A DNA stretch of 64,000 nt. Origin: Skeletonema tropicum. Its lineage: Eukaryota; Bacillariophyta; Thalassiosirophyceae; Thalassiosirales; Thalassiosiraceae. Shown piece after piece: positions 10,584 to 21,339 of the stretch; position 1 is the first letter of the stretch, and each line of letters starts with the position of its first letter. The DNA lies in the NCBI GenBank assembly GCA_037178625.1, contig CM074129.1, forward strand, positions 310,001 through 374,000, written 5' to 3'. The notes under the pieces are model-generated. The model was not told the origin of the DNA. It did no database searches and saw only the letters and a list, made by a program, of their open reading frames with translations. The position numbers and the translations under genes were made by a program.

Positions 10584-11400
10584 GATTCGACAGTTTTCTT
10601 TTTCTTTTCTCTGATAATATCCATTGTGTCGCCTTTCCAAAATAAAAGTGGTCGCAATAGTGGCCATACGACTTGATATCCCCAGTGCTTGCTCAATACA
10701 TCGGATGGATTGTGCTCCCCATTGATATGCGCAAAACGAAGTTCTCCTGATGCAACGGCTTCCCTGACAAAGTGATAGGACAACATGAGGTGGCGCTTGT
10801 GTAACTGCTGATGAGGCAATGTGGCCGAGCTCACAACTGACTTGTTGTCTCCCAGAAGAATAGGAGGACCGACTAGTGGAACACCTAACTGAAGCAAGGT
10901 TAATTTGTTGGCCCTGATTTGTTCGATGGCAGTTCTTGCCGCAGAATTCTCAGATCCAAAAGTTGCAGTTTCAACAGTACCTTGTTTCTTGGAGAACCAA
11001 TCTACAGGAGTCTTGTTGAAGAAATGAAGTACACCAGTAACAGACTTGCCAGATATAACATCATGTCCCAGATTGGCATCGACGAAGGTAGTCATGAGAA
11101 GTGCCATGCCTCTAGCTGGTGGTAGGTTGGTTGGTAGTTCCTCAGCAGCACCTGCATATGGTGTGTTGGACCAATCAAACTCAGGGAAGATGAAGTCAGA
11201 AACGTCGGGCATGTCAGTTCGATACCTGATGACGGCATGTTTCATCTTGATAAGATAGGCATAGATCCTCTTGATTCTATCCAAATGACCGCGTCTTGGT
11301 TGAGCTCGAAAACTAGAAAGCGTCATGATGTGAACAGCAACGTCAAAACGACCGATAGAGACTACCCATTGAGCGGAGCCAATCATGGACTGATAGATCC
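10580..11400 (-). pseudogene. Copia pol fragment (RNase H end), copy A
   Basis: The last ~268 codons match the end of the Copia polyprotein at 46305 over its whole length. It contains the RNase H region (TFVDANLGHD, LGDNKSVVSS, HINGEHNPSDVLSKHWG) and ends near the polypurine tract. Reading upstream, the match stops at about 11400 within GATAGATCC and sequence of an unrelated LINE begins. The fragment therefore lacks gag, protease, integrase and most of RT and cannot be functional. The break marks the right edge of the segmental duplication. Confidence 0.93.
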
Positions 11401-11640
11401 TCTCGTCTCACTTGCTGTCAAGAATCCCAAAGACGTAGACTTGGAAATTCTCCTCAATTTCTCCATGATGACCTCGTACTCTTGCTTCTGGTTCCCATCG
11501 GGGCACAAGTGGTATCCCAACCCTTTATTCGGTTGATTTGGTGACTTAAACTGTATCACTGACTTAGCACCTTTATGATCCTCCAAGAGGATTGTTTCAT
11601 CTATTGCCATGATTGGTTTTAGTTCCCCTCGTACCACTTG
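11401..11640 (-). pseudogene. LINE-2 ORF2 remnant downstream of the SINE
   Basis: The minus frame continues the LINE reading after the SINE target duplication: HKCAWQ is followed by ALAWQVVRGELKP and on to GYHLCPDGNQKQEYEV. This is the thumb or connection part that normally follows the RT palm. It ends at the Copia junction. Confidence 0.75.
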
Positions 11641-11670
11641 CCACGCTAATGCCTGCCACGCACATTTGTG

Positions 11671-11986
11671 AAAAAAAAAATTAACGGAAATCTTAAAGTA
11701 CGTCATGGTTGGCCCTCCAGGGGCGAAATTATCTACAATTATCTAGAGCAATGTCACAAGTTACTACCCTTCGAGTGTAATTAAGCAAATAACCAACAGT
11801 TTTTCCATCACCCCGGAATTAGCAAAGAGGCAGTGATATGAAATTCCAAACCAAGTAATGGTCTTTTTTCCCAGATCGCACTCCGAGCTGCGACACCTCA
11901 AACAGCCAGGATTTGGCACGGGGGAGACTCGAACCCAAGACCCCGAACCAGAAGAGAGGCGGTGATACCACTACACCACACCACCC
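11671..11986 (-). mobile_element. tRNA-derived SINE
   Basis: It is 316 bp, flanked by a perfect 19-bp target duplication (CCTGCCACGCACATTTGTG at 11652-11670 and 11987-12005). In minus orientation it starts with a tRNA-like head, GGGTGGTGTGGTGTAGTGGT (box A-like), with box B GGTTCGAGTCTCC at 11935-11923 and a CCA-like GTGCCA. An unrelated body follows, and the 3' end is CCGTTAATT plus an oligo-T run. Transcription would be by RNA polymerase III from the internal boxes, with mobility supplied by a LINE. It interrupts ORF2 of the host LINE. The same tail is found alone at 8163-8214. Confidence 0.9.
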
Positions 11987-14900
11987 CCTGCCACGCACAT
12001 TTGTGGTAGGCAAGTGATTGGCCTGAATATCGTACGACCTCATTCCACATCGTAGAGCTCAATTTCATCCTTTCGATCAGTTCATCCAGCGGTCGTTCAC
12101 TGTCGTAATCGGCAGAGACATTTCCGTCATTATCATCAACGTAGCTTACGTTATGGCGCTTCATCATCCGTTCCCCGAAACAACCATGTAATTCCAGTCC
12201 CGGTGCCAATTCTGCGTGCGTTTTTAGGATCCCACTACTACATGCCGTGAACAGCGCCGGATTGTCTGCTTTTCCTTGGATCTCTCCTGAAATCTGATAA
12301 TCCCCTGGTTCTTCTGAGTATATATCATTCGATACCCCGAGCCCAGTTCTCACATTGCGTTTCATTCCGCGTAGTGCTTCCGCTCTTGCTCTCAGGATCC
12401 CGTCACTGAAGTTCCTTTTCGCCATTTCTATGTTCGACAATGACGGCTGCATTCGATCATAGCACGCTATACAGTCATAATACAGCATGCCTATTGTTGA
12501 TTTCTTTGCTCGTGCCGCTTCGAATGTCAACAATTTGATCATAGCTGCATCAATTGAGTTTCTATCTTTCCGAGATCCCCACTGTTCATCTGACAGCTCC
12601 CCGGTAGACTCCATCTTTTTTGAAAACTCTCTTGCAAAAAATTTTAGTGCCGTGTTGAAATCAGCCTCTAATAACCCTATGATTCGGAGTTGGTTTATCT
12701 GCCGGTTACCTTTTTTCTTTTCCAGCATTACATCCGTCATACTCTTCCATCGTTCAGGGGCGAAACCATATATAAACGGCAGGCTAATCATTATCGACAA
12801 CCAATCTGCAAACTCATTATCAGCTACCATAGCTTTCCACACCGTATAATGTAGGTCTCCATTAGAAGCAGTCTTTTCTTTGGCTTTTCGGAATGCCTCT
12901 TGCAGTTGAGCAGAAGTTATTGAGCCCACGGTTTCCTCCATTGCTACTTCTTTTTCTGTTTGTTTGAGTTGACTCATCCACGCTGCTAGAGTATCACTAA
13001 TCTCCATTTCTTCGTTCGTGGTTGGGTCTAACACTCGATAATTTCCTTCGAGTATTTGCTTCACCTCCTCCGTTCCCTCAGCACTTATCAATTGCTGTAC
13101 TGGGGGTTGAGTCGATGGCCCCCCTTCCATTGCTACCTGTTGCAAATGCCGTTTGTTCCGCTGTAGTATTTTACCTTCGATAGCCGTTTGGGATGGAATT
13201 GCCTCCCATTGGAACGGTGATTTGTCAATTATCTCATCTATCTTCAGTGACCCATTTTCTCGGACAGTTACTTTGACAGGATATGCATTCTTATCCGGTA
13301 CCTTCAATGAATGGTGGGCATAGAATTCTTTTTCCATGATTGATTTTCCTTGAGACGTTTGTTGTATGACTGCATGCGTTTCAAATACTCCTTTATCATA
13401 ATGGTACAATTCTTCCATATCTTCAGAGTACATCCACTCATGGCTCGGGACGTCTATGCGATCAAGTCCAACACGTTGCCCTTTTGTGAGGAGACTAAGC
13501 TTCCGATTCGTTGATGCTGCTCTTGTCGTTCGTATCATTGCGTTCATTTTAGCTTCCCAATCTCCGCCATCTTTTCTTGCTGATGATTGAGCTTGAACTT
13601 CGAGCCATCCAATCCTCTTTTCTGCACAATCCTTCTGGATTTCCCATAGCACTTTACGTGCTTCCCTGACCTTTACTTTCAAATCTTTAACTTTCATCTG
13701 CTCGTAATTACTCGTCAGATCATATCCAAGTCTTGCTGCAAGTTTGGTCAGTCCTACACTTGGGGGTGCTCGCCTACGCTGGCAGTCCAACATTGCCTTA
13801 TACAGCAGTACTTTCTGCCCTGCCAACGTCAGTTCCGGACTGCGAAAGTACCCATATCGGCGACGTGATGTCTTTTTCAGAGTTGCCCTGATGATATCAG
13901 TATATTCCTTATCCAATGCGTTATATGCACGCTTCGCCTCCGTCGTACATCCTTCCTCATGGAACTTCGCAACTAGGATGGGAACTTTAAGTTGAATGTT
14001 CTTGTCCTCCATCCCTTTTCTTAGCTCGTCCATGAACTTCTCCACCTTATCTTCTTGATGTAGGGTGAATTGCCTATTGATTGCATTTGGGGGGCGATTT
14101 ATAAGGCCTCTGAACAACAATTTCTCATCAAAGTCAACCCACGCCATTGAATGATCGGAGTGCACAGCCTCATGAGACCCTAGGTACCCAATATGTCGTA
14201 CCGCATGCTGAAGGCCTGCATCCATGAGGATGTAATCAAGTCTTTTCGTTCCTCTATTGTAAGTCCGTGGCATTTCCTCGAACTTCCTATAGAATGGGTC
14301 CTCCAGAACTGCATTTTGTTGAAACTCTCTAAACTCCTTATCCGAGAATGTACTTCCATTTGCATCCATCATTACTATTGGTCTATATCCCTTCGATCTT
14401 TTCTCTTCAATCAGCTTGGTGAGGTCGTTGAGGATTTGCTTCCTCGGCCGAGGGTTAACTACTCCATCTTTCATCATTGCAGACTGTTGATGAGTGTATG
14501 CTGTGTTTGGCCCTGCATTTGAGGATTGACATACTCTATACGCCGTTATGACAACTATCCCTTCATCCCGGCTTCCTTGGAGAATATGCCACGCAAATCT
14601 TCCATACTTGTCAGACCCTTGATGCCGAACTCGTCCCGTCACGTGGCCTGTAATAGTTTGGAGGACTCCTCCTGGCTGATATTTGATTCGATGGTCTATT
14701 GGTGGCAATGACGCATACTGAGTGTTAGCCATATTCTGAAACATTCGTCTCATATTCATATCAAAAATTCCTTTATTATTCGATGTCCATGGGCGGTTCG
14801 TTTCTACGTATCCGCATATATCAATCCCAAGGTCATGGACTACCTCTATCTCGTTTGGTAGAGTATTGGTCCTCAGGACTTTGATGGAGTTAATATTTTG

Positions 14901-15008
14901 AAACCCGAATCTTACTACTCCATCTTCATTTTGTCTAAGTTGTATTGTGTCTCCACTCGCTTCTAAATTTTGCACTGGTCGTATTACGTCTTGAGTTCCT
15001 CTACTCAT
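11898..15008 (-). pseudogene. LINE-2 ORF2: APE endonuclease and reverse transcriptase, disrupted
   Basis: The frame is 1036 codons, but the last ~35 come from the SINE. The N-terminal third is an APE-type endonuclease (CGYVETNRPW near residue 65, MMDANGS, and SDHSMAWVDF near 287). The RT follows, with LRIIGLLEADFN near 775, YYDCIACYDRM, and the catalytic YVDD at about 955. The start ATG at 15008 overlaps the ORF1 stop (ATGAGTAG), which suggests reinitiation or a frameshift for ORF2 expression. The true C-terminus is lost, first by the SINE and then by the join to Copia at 11400. Confidence 0.88.
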
Positions 15009-16586
15009 CTCGTTTGTTTGGATCTTCTAACTTTGATCGATCAGTGCGTGAATTGATAGGTGCGGTGGTTCCATTTCTTAGACTTTCTGGTGGTGGTTTC
15101 GCCGAATTGTGAGGGCTTCCTTCGGTTCCTTTATCCGGCGATAAGCAGGAGACTCGTTCGGGTTCGTGTCTTCTGCTCGATATTGATTGGCCTCGTCTCC
15201 GTCCACGAGGGCTTTGTTGTATCATCCCATTCTCCTCCGTATAACTCTCATCAGAGTCTGAATTTGAGCTAGAGTCCGTTTCTGATTCCTCGTCAGACGA
15301 ATAAGGGTTGGCTTCTACACATTCCTCGCATCTTGCTCGACTCGATACGCTGATGCATCTGACATGGAATCGCTTCCCACTTCCGGGATAGAATCTCTGC
15401 ACCCATTCTTTTATGACTTCGTCCAGTTCCTCCCCGTCAATACTCTCTCGATTGATGAGGTCATTCACGGTTTCTTTGCAAAGTAGCTCAGTAGTTTGTC
15501 CAATCGTATCATTTTTCTTTTGCTGTTCGATCTCGTCGGCATGAGCCTTTGTTTCATCGAACCCATCTCTATCATTGATAATCTTGAGCAAACTTTTCGT
15601 GGATAAAGTACTTAGGTATTGGAACACTGTCTCTGAATCTTTTACGTCATCCGGGTGAAATGCATCTGTCCTCTCCAATATGCTAGTGGTTGCCATACTC
15701 ACTAAGACATGATTCTGATCGGTTTTGTTCAGTTTTTCCACGCACTTTTTCGTCATCTTCCCCTGGTCGGCTAAGTCCCTCTGGAAGACTCGACACATCT
15801 TCACGTCGTGACCAGAAAACTTTTTCTGGTCAGGCTTGATTCCAGTGTCTTGCTGTTGCGCCTCTTCTACTGGTCCACTATCACCCTTCTGTTGATTTCG
15901 TGGTTTTGTTGTATTATCCTTCCACTTAATCGATTTTTCTTCAGTCATCGTATCATCCTGCTTCGGTGTGTTCACCTTTTTCTTGGAGTTTTTCTTTCTC
16001 TCAGAAATCTCCTTCTGTCCGCTTTGTTGATGATTCGATTGTTGTTCTTTCCCTTTTCTTTCCTTCTTACCCTCCTTTGTTTTCACTACTTCGACTTCGA
16101 CTTTTTCTTCCTCATCCTCTTCCTCACTCAACACTTCATACCTATTCTTGTTGCCATCCGGTTTACTCCCTTCTTTTTCGGTTTGCTTTTGCACTTGACA
16201 TCCTTTCTTCTGCGGGGAAGGGACTGTCCATACTGGTGCTTCCGTGCCCGCCTCCTCGATCACATTTTTGACGTCTTCCGACTTTTCAAACTTCATTAGA
16301 ATAGGAGTGATTGTCAACCTTTTGGTTCCAGTCTTCACCACTTCATTCCAACTTTTCGGTTTCGCCTCCGCCTTGGGGGTAACGAGATTTCCAGTTTACT
16401 GGTTCCACGCCTCTCCTTCCCGCTGGAGCGTCCACCCCCTCGTCCTCCTCCTCTTCCTCCTCGTCCACCTCTACCACCATACCGTCCTTTTCCCGATGGG
16501 TGGTTTTGGCGACGACCGTTTTCAGAGTTTTTGTTCGGTTGATTGGGTTGCTTTCGGTCCATTTTGTTGGGGTTTTTTGGGCTCAA
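15001..16586 (-). pseudogene. LINE-2 ORF1: RGG-rich nucleic-acid-binding protein, probably frameshifted
   Basis: Two frames make up ORF1. The first (16586-16335) starts MSPKNPNK and has an RGG box (GGRGGRGGRGGGRGGG). The second is open from about 16390 to 15001 and holds a highly charged, Lys/Glu/Gln-rich region, a middle domain and an acidic Ser/Asp-rich tail. The second frame reads sensibly upstream of its first possible start (TPKAEAKPKSWNEVVK), so a one-base indel near 16385-16395 most likely split an original single ORF. RGG boxes and charged tracts suit RNA binding by a LINE ORF1 protein. No zinc knuckle is seen. Confidence 0.7.
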
Positions 16587-16600
16587 GTTATATTATTATA

Positions 16601-16867
16601 GGTTGTTTACCTACTTCAGTTAGTTATCTTAACAAGTGCTGTCACTCGATCTCTCCTAGTTAGTCTGCTTCCTCCTCGGACCGTTGGTCTTTTGGAGCCC
16701 TGTAGAGACCTACGTAGGAATTAGTACATTCTTGCCATTTTTGTCTATCTTGTAGGCTGTGATTGGTGATGATTCGAATTCGAAAAAGTATGTTGTATAG
16801 TCGTAATCTGCAATGAAAATTAGTAAAAGGCCAATCAATCAGGCCTGCAAGTACATACTTATGATAA
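16601..16867. other. LINE-2 5' flank
   Basis: Non-coding, probably containing the LINE 5' UTR. It contains CCTACGTAGGAATTAGTAC, similar to a motif in opposite orientation at the 5' end of the intact LINE (around 45857-45877). No gene is supported. Confidence 0.4.
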
Positions 16868-18266
16868 GGCGGGGACAATTTAATCTTCAAGTTACTACTT
16901 AAGCGCAGCTTGCTGTGGTGAGGGGGGGGGGGTCAACTTTTCTACCCCCGTAATTTTTACCCCCGGTGTAGAGGCTGTAGTAGAGTAGGTCGTGTGGGCA
17001 TGGTTGTGTATGATCTTTTAGTTGTTACTCGTTGCATTTGCACGTGCCTGCTCCGCTCGTGCTTCCAATTTATCTTTCGCCTTCCCCTTGACAACCTTCT
17101 TGCCACTCTGAAGGCACATGATACAAATGGGTAAGCATTTGTAACAACCCGTCAAATTGCGTTGTCTCAATTGCTCTTGCCCCAGAAGAAAACTTCCAGC
17201 AGCTCCCGACTCTGACTCTCCGCAATGAACACAAATAGGTTTCAGCTTCAATGTGAGACCATCATTTTTGTAGTAGCTTGGTTCAATTTGAGGCTCGCAG
17301 GTCAAGTTCAGCTTCTGAACAATAATCTTACTCATATCATCTTCATCGCCAAATATCAAATCACCACACGAATACCTATCAGTATCAGACAAAGACTCAA
17401 GCTTTGCCTTAAGAGCTGCGCTTCCTCTAGCGAAATCCGCATCCGAAGGGGAATATATGCAGCGACGTTTTCCACAAAAGTAGCAGACAATAAAACTTCT
17501 TAATTTCTTCGGGTCCCAACTTTTAAGCTTGAGCTCTTTGGCGACAGCTCTATCACGTTGTGCTTTTGTCTCTGCTCCTTGACTCTTGTAAGAAGGTAGA
17601 TCAGAAAAATCTGTGAGAGCATATCCTCATTCCCTGCGAACATAGTAATGACTTCATCGCGAGAATAAAAATGCTCCGTCCGTCTGGGATTAATGATTGG
17701 TGTTGGCTGTCTCTGTAGGGCAACATTACGAATTGTGGAGGAGTCAATTCACTGGAGAAATTCAACAAGATTGCAAGCACCTGGGTCAGACGCATCTGCA
17801 AGTGATTGTCTCAATACGCCCGATGGCGGCATCTAGAGCATCTTCCGTCACATCTTTTCCTTCCTTTTCAAAGAGCTTTTTGACACTTTTCTTCACAACA
17901 GTCAGCAGAAGATCCGAATGGTCATCATTTGCCCGACCTTCGTACAGATCTTTGCATTAACTGTTTTCGTGCTCCTATAGAATGCACGTCAATGAGTTCC
18001 ATGGCGATGCTGGGGGGCGGCAGCCGATGAGTTTAGAACCAAGCGATGTAAAAAATAACTCAACTAATAGTGTTGTTAGAGGGTAGTACTACCATTGTAC
18101 CATTGTGTTGGTGTTGTGTGCTCGATGCCAACCAGTTGGATGGTTGTGGTTTGTTAGTGGTTCTCACAGCGGGGGTAAAAATCCACTCAGGGGAACCACT
18201 AGCCCTAAAACCGGTGTCTAGGTGGGGGGGTATTAATAGTAACTCAAAGATTAAATTGTCCCCGCC
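16868..18266. mobile_element. 1399-bp TIR DNA transposon, TAA target duplication
   Basis: The terminal inverted repeats begin GGCGGGGACAATTTAATCTT, perfect for 20 bp, and continue with two mismatches for about 30 bp. It is flanked by TAA at 16865-16867 and 18267-18269. TACCCCC-rich stretches lie inside both ends. The TAA duplication and GG start fit the PIF/Harbinger group, but no DDE transposase is seen. The only coding signal is a decayed Cys-rich gene on minus. It is either a non-autonomous element that captured a gene or an element of unfamiliar type. Confidence 0.85.
17018..17950 (-). pseudogene. Decayed Cys-rich protein gene within the TIR element
   Basis: One frame is open from 17626 to the stop at 17018 (about 200 codons). 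It contains FCGKRRCIYS (17480-17450), then CVHCGESES and CYKCLPICIMC near the end, plus a basic Lys/Arg/Ala tail: several CxxC pairs likely to bind zinc. Farther upstream, other frames give coding-like pieces, such as EGRANDDHSDLLLTVVKKSV and EDALDAAIGRIETIT (about 17940-17800) and SRDEVITMFAGNEDML (about 17660-17620). At least two frameshifts and stops therefore separate the parts. I do not recognise the family. Confidence 0.65.
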
Positions 18267-18269
18267 TAA

Positions 18270-19448
18270 CAAGCAAGACCAACATAAGATTCTGCTGCAT
18301 AGGAAAGTACTTACTTATGTTATCGATCGGATGCATGCACGACCTACCAGCACGTCACATCCATGGTGTAGGTACTCATGTTTATGGACAGTCGAGGTCG
18401 AGGCGGGTGTCTTCGCTCTTCGCTCCTTCATTTTCCCCTCATCCTTTGGTCCGAGTTTTGCTGCTGCCGCCCCTGTCTATCTCTTTTGGTTGTTCATCCA
18501 ACCATTTCACTCATTGTAGCGGTAGTGTGCGGGCTTTTCGGCATTCGGTATCGATTGTCTAGATAGTTTCAAGCGTCCCACTCCCCACCCTTTGACCAAA
18601 AGGGAGTATCGAAAACATCTTGATGCTCCCGTCTTGTATCTAGAGGGGTGTGGGTTTCGCACCGTAGATTTAAACCCGCACATTTTGGCTCAACAACCAC
18701 GTCTCTCGTTGTTGTCTGGAAGGTTTCATCGGACCACCTCACTGTATCCCTTGAGCCAAGAAGGACAGAGGCGATGACGAGCAAGGTCCAGTGCGTGCAC
18801 TTGACACCAATCGCGCGATACAAGTTATGTCCAAGTCGAGAAAAACTGGGAAAGAATTCCACTTTTTTCACCCAGTCATTGTTCTCAAAGTATGAATAGG
18901 GGCATTGCTTTAGTCACGTCAACGTTTTCTTTACTTTACACATGTAATGTGCCGAAGAACACCTCTTGGCAGGCACGGCAGGCTTCGTGCAGTCCAGTTG
19001 GCCTCACTTGCATCAGTGTTACCAACTCTCAGTGAATTGCCTCAGCAAAGACTTGTTTCGAGCCTATTGTGCATTATGCATTGACCTGCTCTCGCTCACT
19101 CTTCACGAGTGGTCCTCATTCATCCAAACCATCCCACCTGAAATTCTACGGCCACTCCTGCACCGCACCCAACCCCAAGATCTACTTCGTCCAACAATTC
19201 GGTCTTGCCTGCACCAAGGCGTTCGCTTTCCACATCCGTTGACCAATTCATACCCAGCAGGCCCCATAGGCGTCTTTGGGACCAGTCTGAGTCCCTCCAG
19301 GTTTAAGTTCTCCTTTCTCTACTGACACTCGTGTCTAGAGTGAGAGTAGCAACTAAAATATTCTATCTAACTATCTAACTATCTATATACTTACTGCTCA
19401 ATCTTACTAGCCAAACGCCCACATTCGGCTTCTTCCAGCTCCGAACCA
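18270..19448. other. Intergenic stretch before the small gene at 19449
   Basis: Contains several short ORFs (for example 18569-18871 minus and 18966-19325 plus) without motifs, and a CTATCTAA microsatellite at about 19362-19385. A CTTCTTCCAG at about 19430 could be a splice acceptor for the next gene, with an upstream exon I cannot identify. Confidence 0.4.
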
Positions 19449-19760
19449 GTGCACACAACTATTGCACCCTGCCATCCGGAGCTGATAGAAATCGATATTG
19501 ATACCCTGACTGCAGAAGAAATGCAATCACTGAAACAAGACGACCCGTTCCTCTACTATTCTATCCCCGTTGTACGAAGGGCAGCGTTCAAACTTGAGGA
19601 GCCTGATGTGTCTCCTGCAAGCTTAAAACAGAGCTTAAAAGGATCCACTACCGTGAAGCGACGAACAAGAGTGTCATATGAGTGTCATACGGATCTCCTG
19701 ATGGCTGATCTTTTGGAAGAGTTCGAAGACAAGGAATATGGTATGATGAATCATCTTTGA
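19449..19760 (+). CDS. Small conserved-looking protein of unknown function
   Basis: The frame ends at 19760 and reads LTAEEMQSLKQDDPFLYYSIPVVRRAA, then TTVKRRTRVSYECHTDLLMADLLEEF. I have an impression, not a database match, that such LYYSIPxVRxA and RVSxECHTDLL blocks recur in diatom proteins. The coordinate start is a GTG. The true start is either ATG at 19522 or an upstream exon spliced at a CTTCTTCCAG acceptor near 19430. No signal peptide or membrane segment is visible. It is probably a nuclear or cytosolic regulatory protein, but this is a guess. Confidence 0.6.
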   Translation: MHTTIAPCHPELIEIDIDTLTAEEMQSLKQDDPFLYYSIPVVRRAAFKLEEPDVSPASLKQSLKGSTTVKRRTRVSYECHTDLLMADLLEEFEDKEYGMMNHL

Positions 19761-20024
19761 AGCAGATTGATCTTCTTCTCCGAGTTGTTTGGTCTTGTAT
19801 ATGCTGCTACACAGCAGTAAGTCACGAAATGAAAATGTCATCGTCATGGTGTAGGACCAAAGATACTTTGTAAAAGATAGTAAAATAGCAAAAACGTTAC
19901 ATTAGATGATTGATTTGAGTACACAATCTCAATTTGACGGCACTCTGGCATATTCTAACTTGTACAATAATTACTCAGTTACCGTTGTCATTCTTATTTT
20001 ACATCGATTGTAATGCAGACGACC

Positions 20025-20480
20025 TTAAAGAGAAGATTGCAAATATTCTTTTATGGAATACTGGTGAAGACTTCCAAGCTTCCTAGCTCTCAATACGGCC
20101 CTCCTTGTTTCCTCTAACGAAGCAAATGCAATATCTTCCGAGCTGAAACTTCCAAATGCGTCCTGTCTCGCCTGCTCTGCAAGGACTGCACGTACGCATC
20201 GACGTCTGCAGGCCTGCACCTCGAGCGTACAGGCCGGTGAGAGTAGATGAGAAATACCAATCCAGAAGCCGCTATCTTGTTCGGAAGCCGAATCTCTTGC
20301 ACGAGCTTGTAGGACATCTCGCCTGATATCACGTTTCATTGATTTGTATTCTGCCTTGTTATACCACAACTCGTTTTTGTCTTCGTGCCGATCAACTGTG
20401 TAAAGCTGTGTTGTTTCAGCAAAACGCACAGCGTCATGGTTGCGTCTGAGAGGGAAATCTACAATCAAAGAAGACGCCAT
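20025..20480 (-). CDS. Small protein of unknown function with ELWYxKxEYKxMK motif
   Basis: 151 aa from ATG at 20480. The N-terminal half reads VRFAETTQLYTVDRHEDKNE followed by LWYNKAEYKSMKRDIRRDV, a pattern I associate with a large set of uncharacterised diatom proteins (impression only). The rest is helical and Arg-rich (CRRRCVRAVLAEQARQD, EETRRAVLRARKLGS). No signal peptide. It is convergent with the small gene at 19449, with about 260 bp between their ends. Confidence 0.75.
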   Translation of the reverse strand: MASSLIVDFPLRRNHDAVRFAETTQLYTVDRHEDKNELWYNKAEYKSMKRDIRRDVLQARARDSASEQDSGFWIGISHLLSPACTLEVQACRRRCVRAVLAEQARQDAFGSFSSEDIAFASLEETRRAVLRARKLGSLHQYSIKEYLQSSL

Positions 20481-21339
20481 GATATTGTTCTATCTTTGCT
20501 TTGTATATTATGATTCAAAGCTAAGTATAGCGCTGGTCGGTAGCTGGCGTGAGTGAGTGTGTGTAAAAGTGGTATTGAAGAGTTTGTAGAACAGTATGTA
20601 AAAGCGGTGATGTCTAGTCTCTCTCTAGAGAGAAAGAGTAGAAGTTATGAGAGGAGTCCGGTACTAAAACTAAATTATTCTATCTACATAAGTAGGTGGT
20701 CTTATCTATTTGGTACTTTAGAGACTCTGAGAGACACTTGTGTGAATAGAAAGGAGAAAATGCATTTTCGTACATAAGAGGATACCGCATCATAAGCAAT
20801 AGGAGTACATTTTAGGGTCTGCTACGAAGTTGGTTTCCTGCTTGCCACTGAAGTAACTATGGGATCTCAAAAACATTGAGTAAATCCACGACTTCGGCAA
20901 GTATTTATCGTACCCCATTTAGATAACCTTGCTTGGAAACTCACTAAAGGCCTCTCTTTTACCAGCTCTCGCTCACACGAGTTAAACCCAGTGTGAATAT
21001 GTATGGTCTGTACATTTATTTACCCTTGGTTCTCTGTAGAGAATAGAGAGCAAGCTCGAGGCAATAACTTTTTACGTCTAACTGTCTCAAAACTCCATAG
21101 TGCGAATAGCAAGTGATACACCCATCAAAGTGCCGGAACTATCCGGAACTTTCCTCTTGCGTCACGCTTGCGTGGTTGAAAGCCACGGAATTTTTCACAA
21201 TTCTAGAATGAAACAATGATGTTATTTTCCCTCTGCTAGCTCATAGGGGTAGGAGTAAAACATACCGAAGCTAGAGCTGCGTTCAAAGAACAAATAATAA
21301 TCAATAGTACACAAACAATTACACTCCTATTTAGCAACC
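20481..21339. other. Divergent intergenic region
   Basis: Separates the minus-strand 151-aa gene from the plus-strand methyltransferase gene, so both promoters should lie here. I see an AGTGTGAGTGTGTG-like tract and AT-rich sequence, but no defined element and no convincing ORF. Confidence 0.5.

Larger units (their letters stand above)
1..11400. repeat. Segmental duplication, copy A
   Basis: This stretch recurs almost base for base at 27693-37320 plus 45926-47127 (copy B). The coordinate offset is 27692 at the left, drops to 27127 after a 562-bp MITE (plus 3-bp TSD) found only here, rises to 27154 after 27 bp of in-frame indels in the secreted-protein gene, and drops to 27102 after a 52-bp SINE tail found only here. 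Outside those places I see only scattered single-base changes and a few 2-6 bp indels. The similarity ends inside a Copia pol gene near 11400, where this copy joins LINE sequence. The left end lies outside the window. Confidence 0.95.
11401..16600 (-). mobile_element. Truncated non-LTR retrotransposon (LINE-2 of this window)
   Basis: Minus-oriented, with an RGG-rich ORF1 and an APE-plus-RT ORF2. After removal of the SINE at 11671-11986 (19-bp target duplication) the ORF2 frame resumes at 11640 and runs on through KPIMAI...LGYHLCPDG to about 11400, where it meets a Copia fragment. The part expected beyond RT (RNase H and so on) and the 3' UTR are missing. The 5' end is not delimited; 16600 is the start of the recognisable coding part plus a few bases. 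The RT shares an LLEADFN segment with the intact LINE at 37321, so the two are relatives. Confidence 0.85.

Noticed and set aside
18651..18700. GGTTTAAATC as a tRNA B box
   Set aside because: No box A, no foldable cloverleaf.
18569..18871. 100-codon minus ORF
   Set aside because: No motif, and overlapping ORFs of similar length in other frames.
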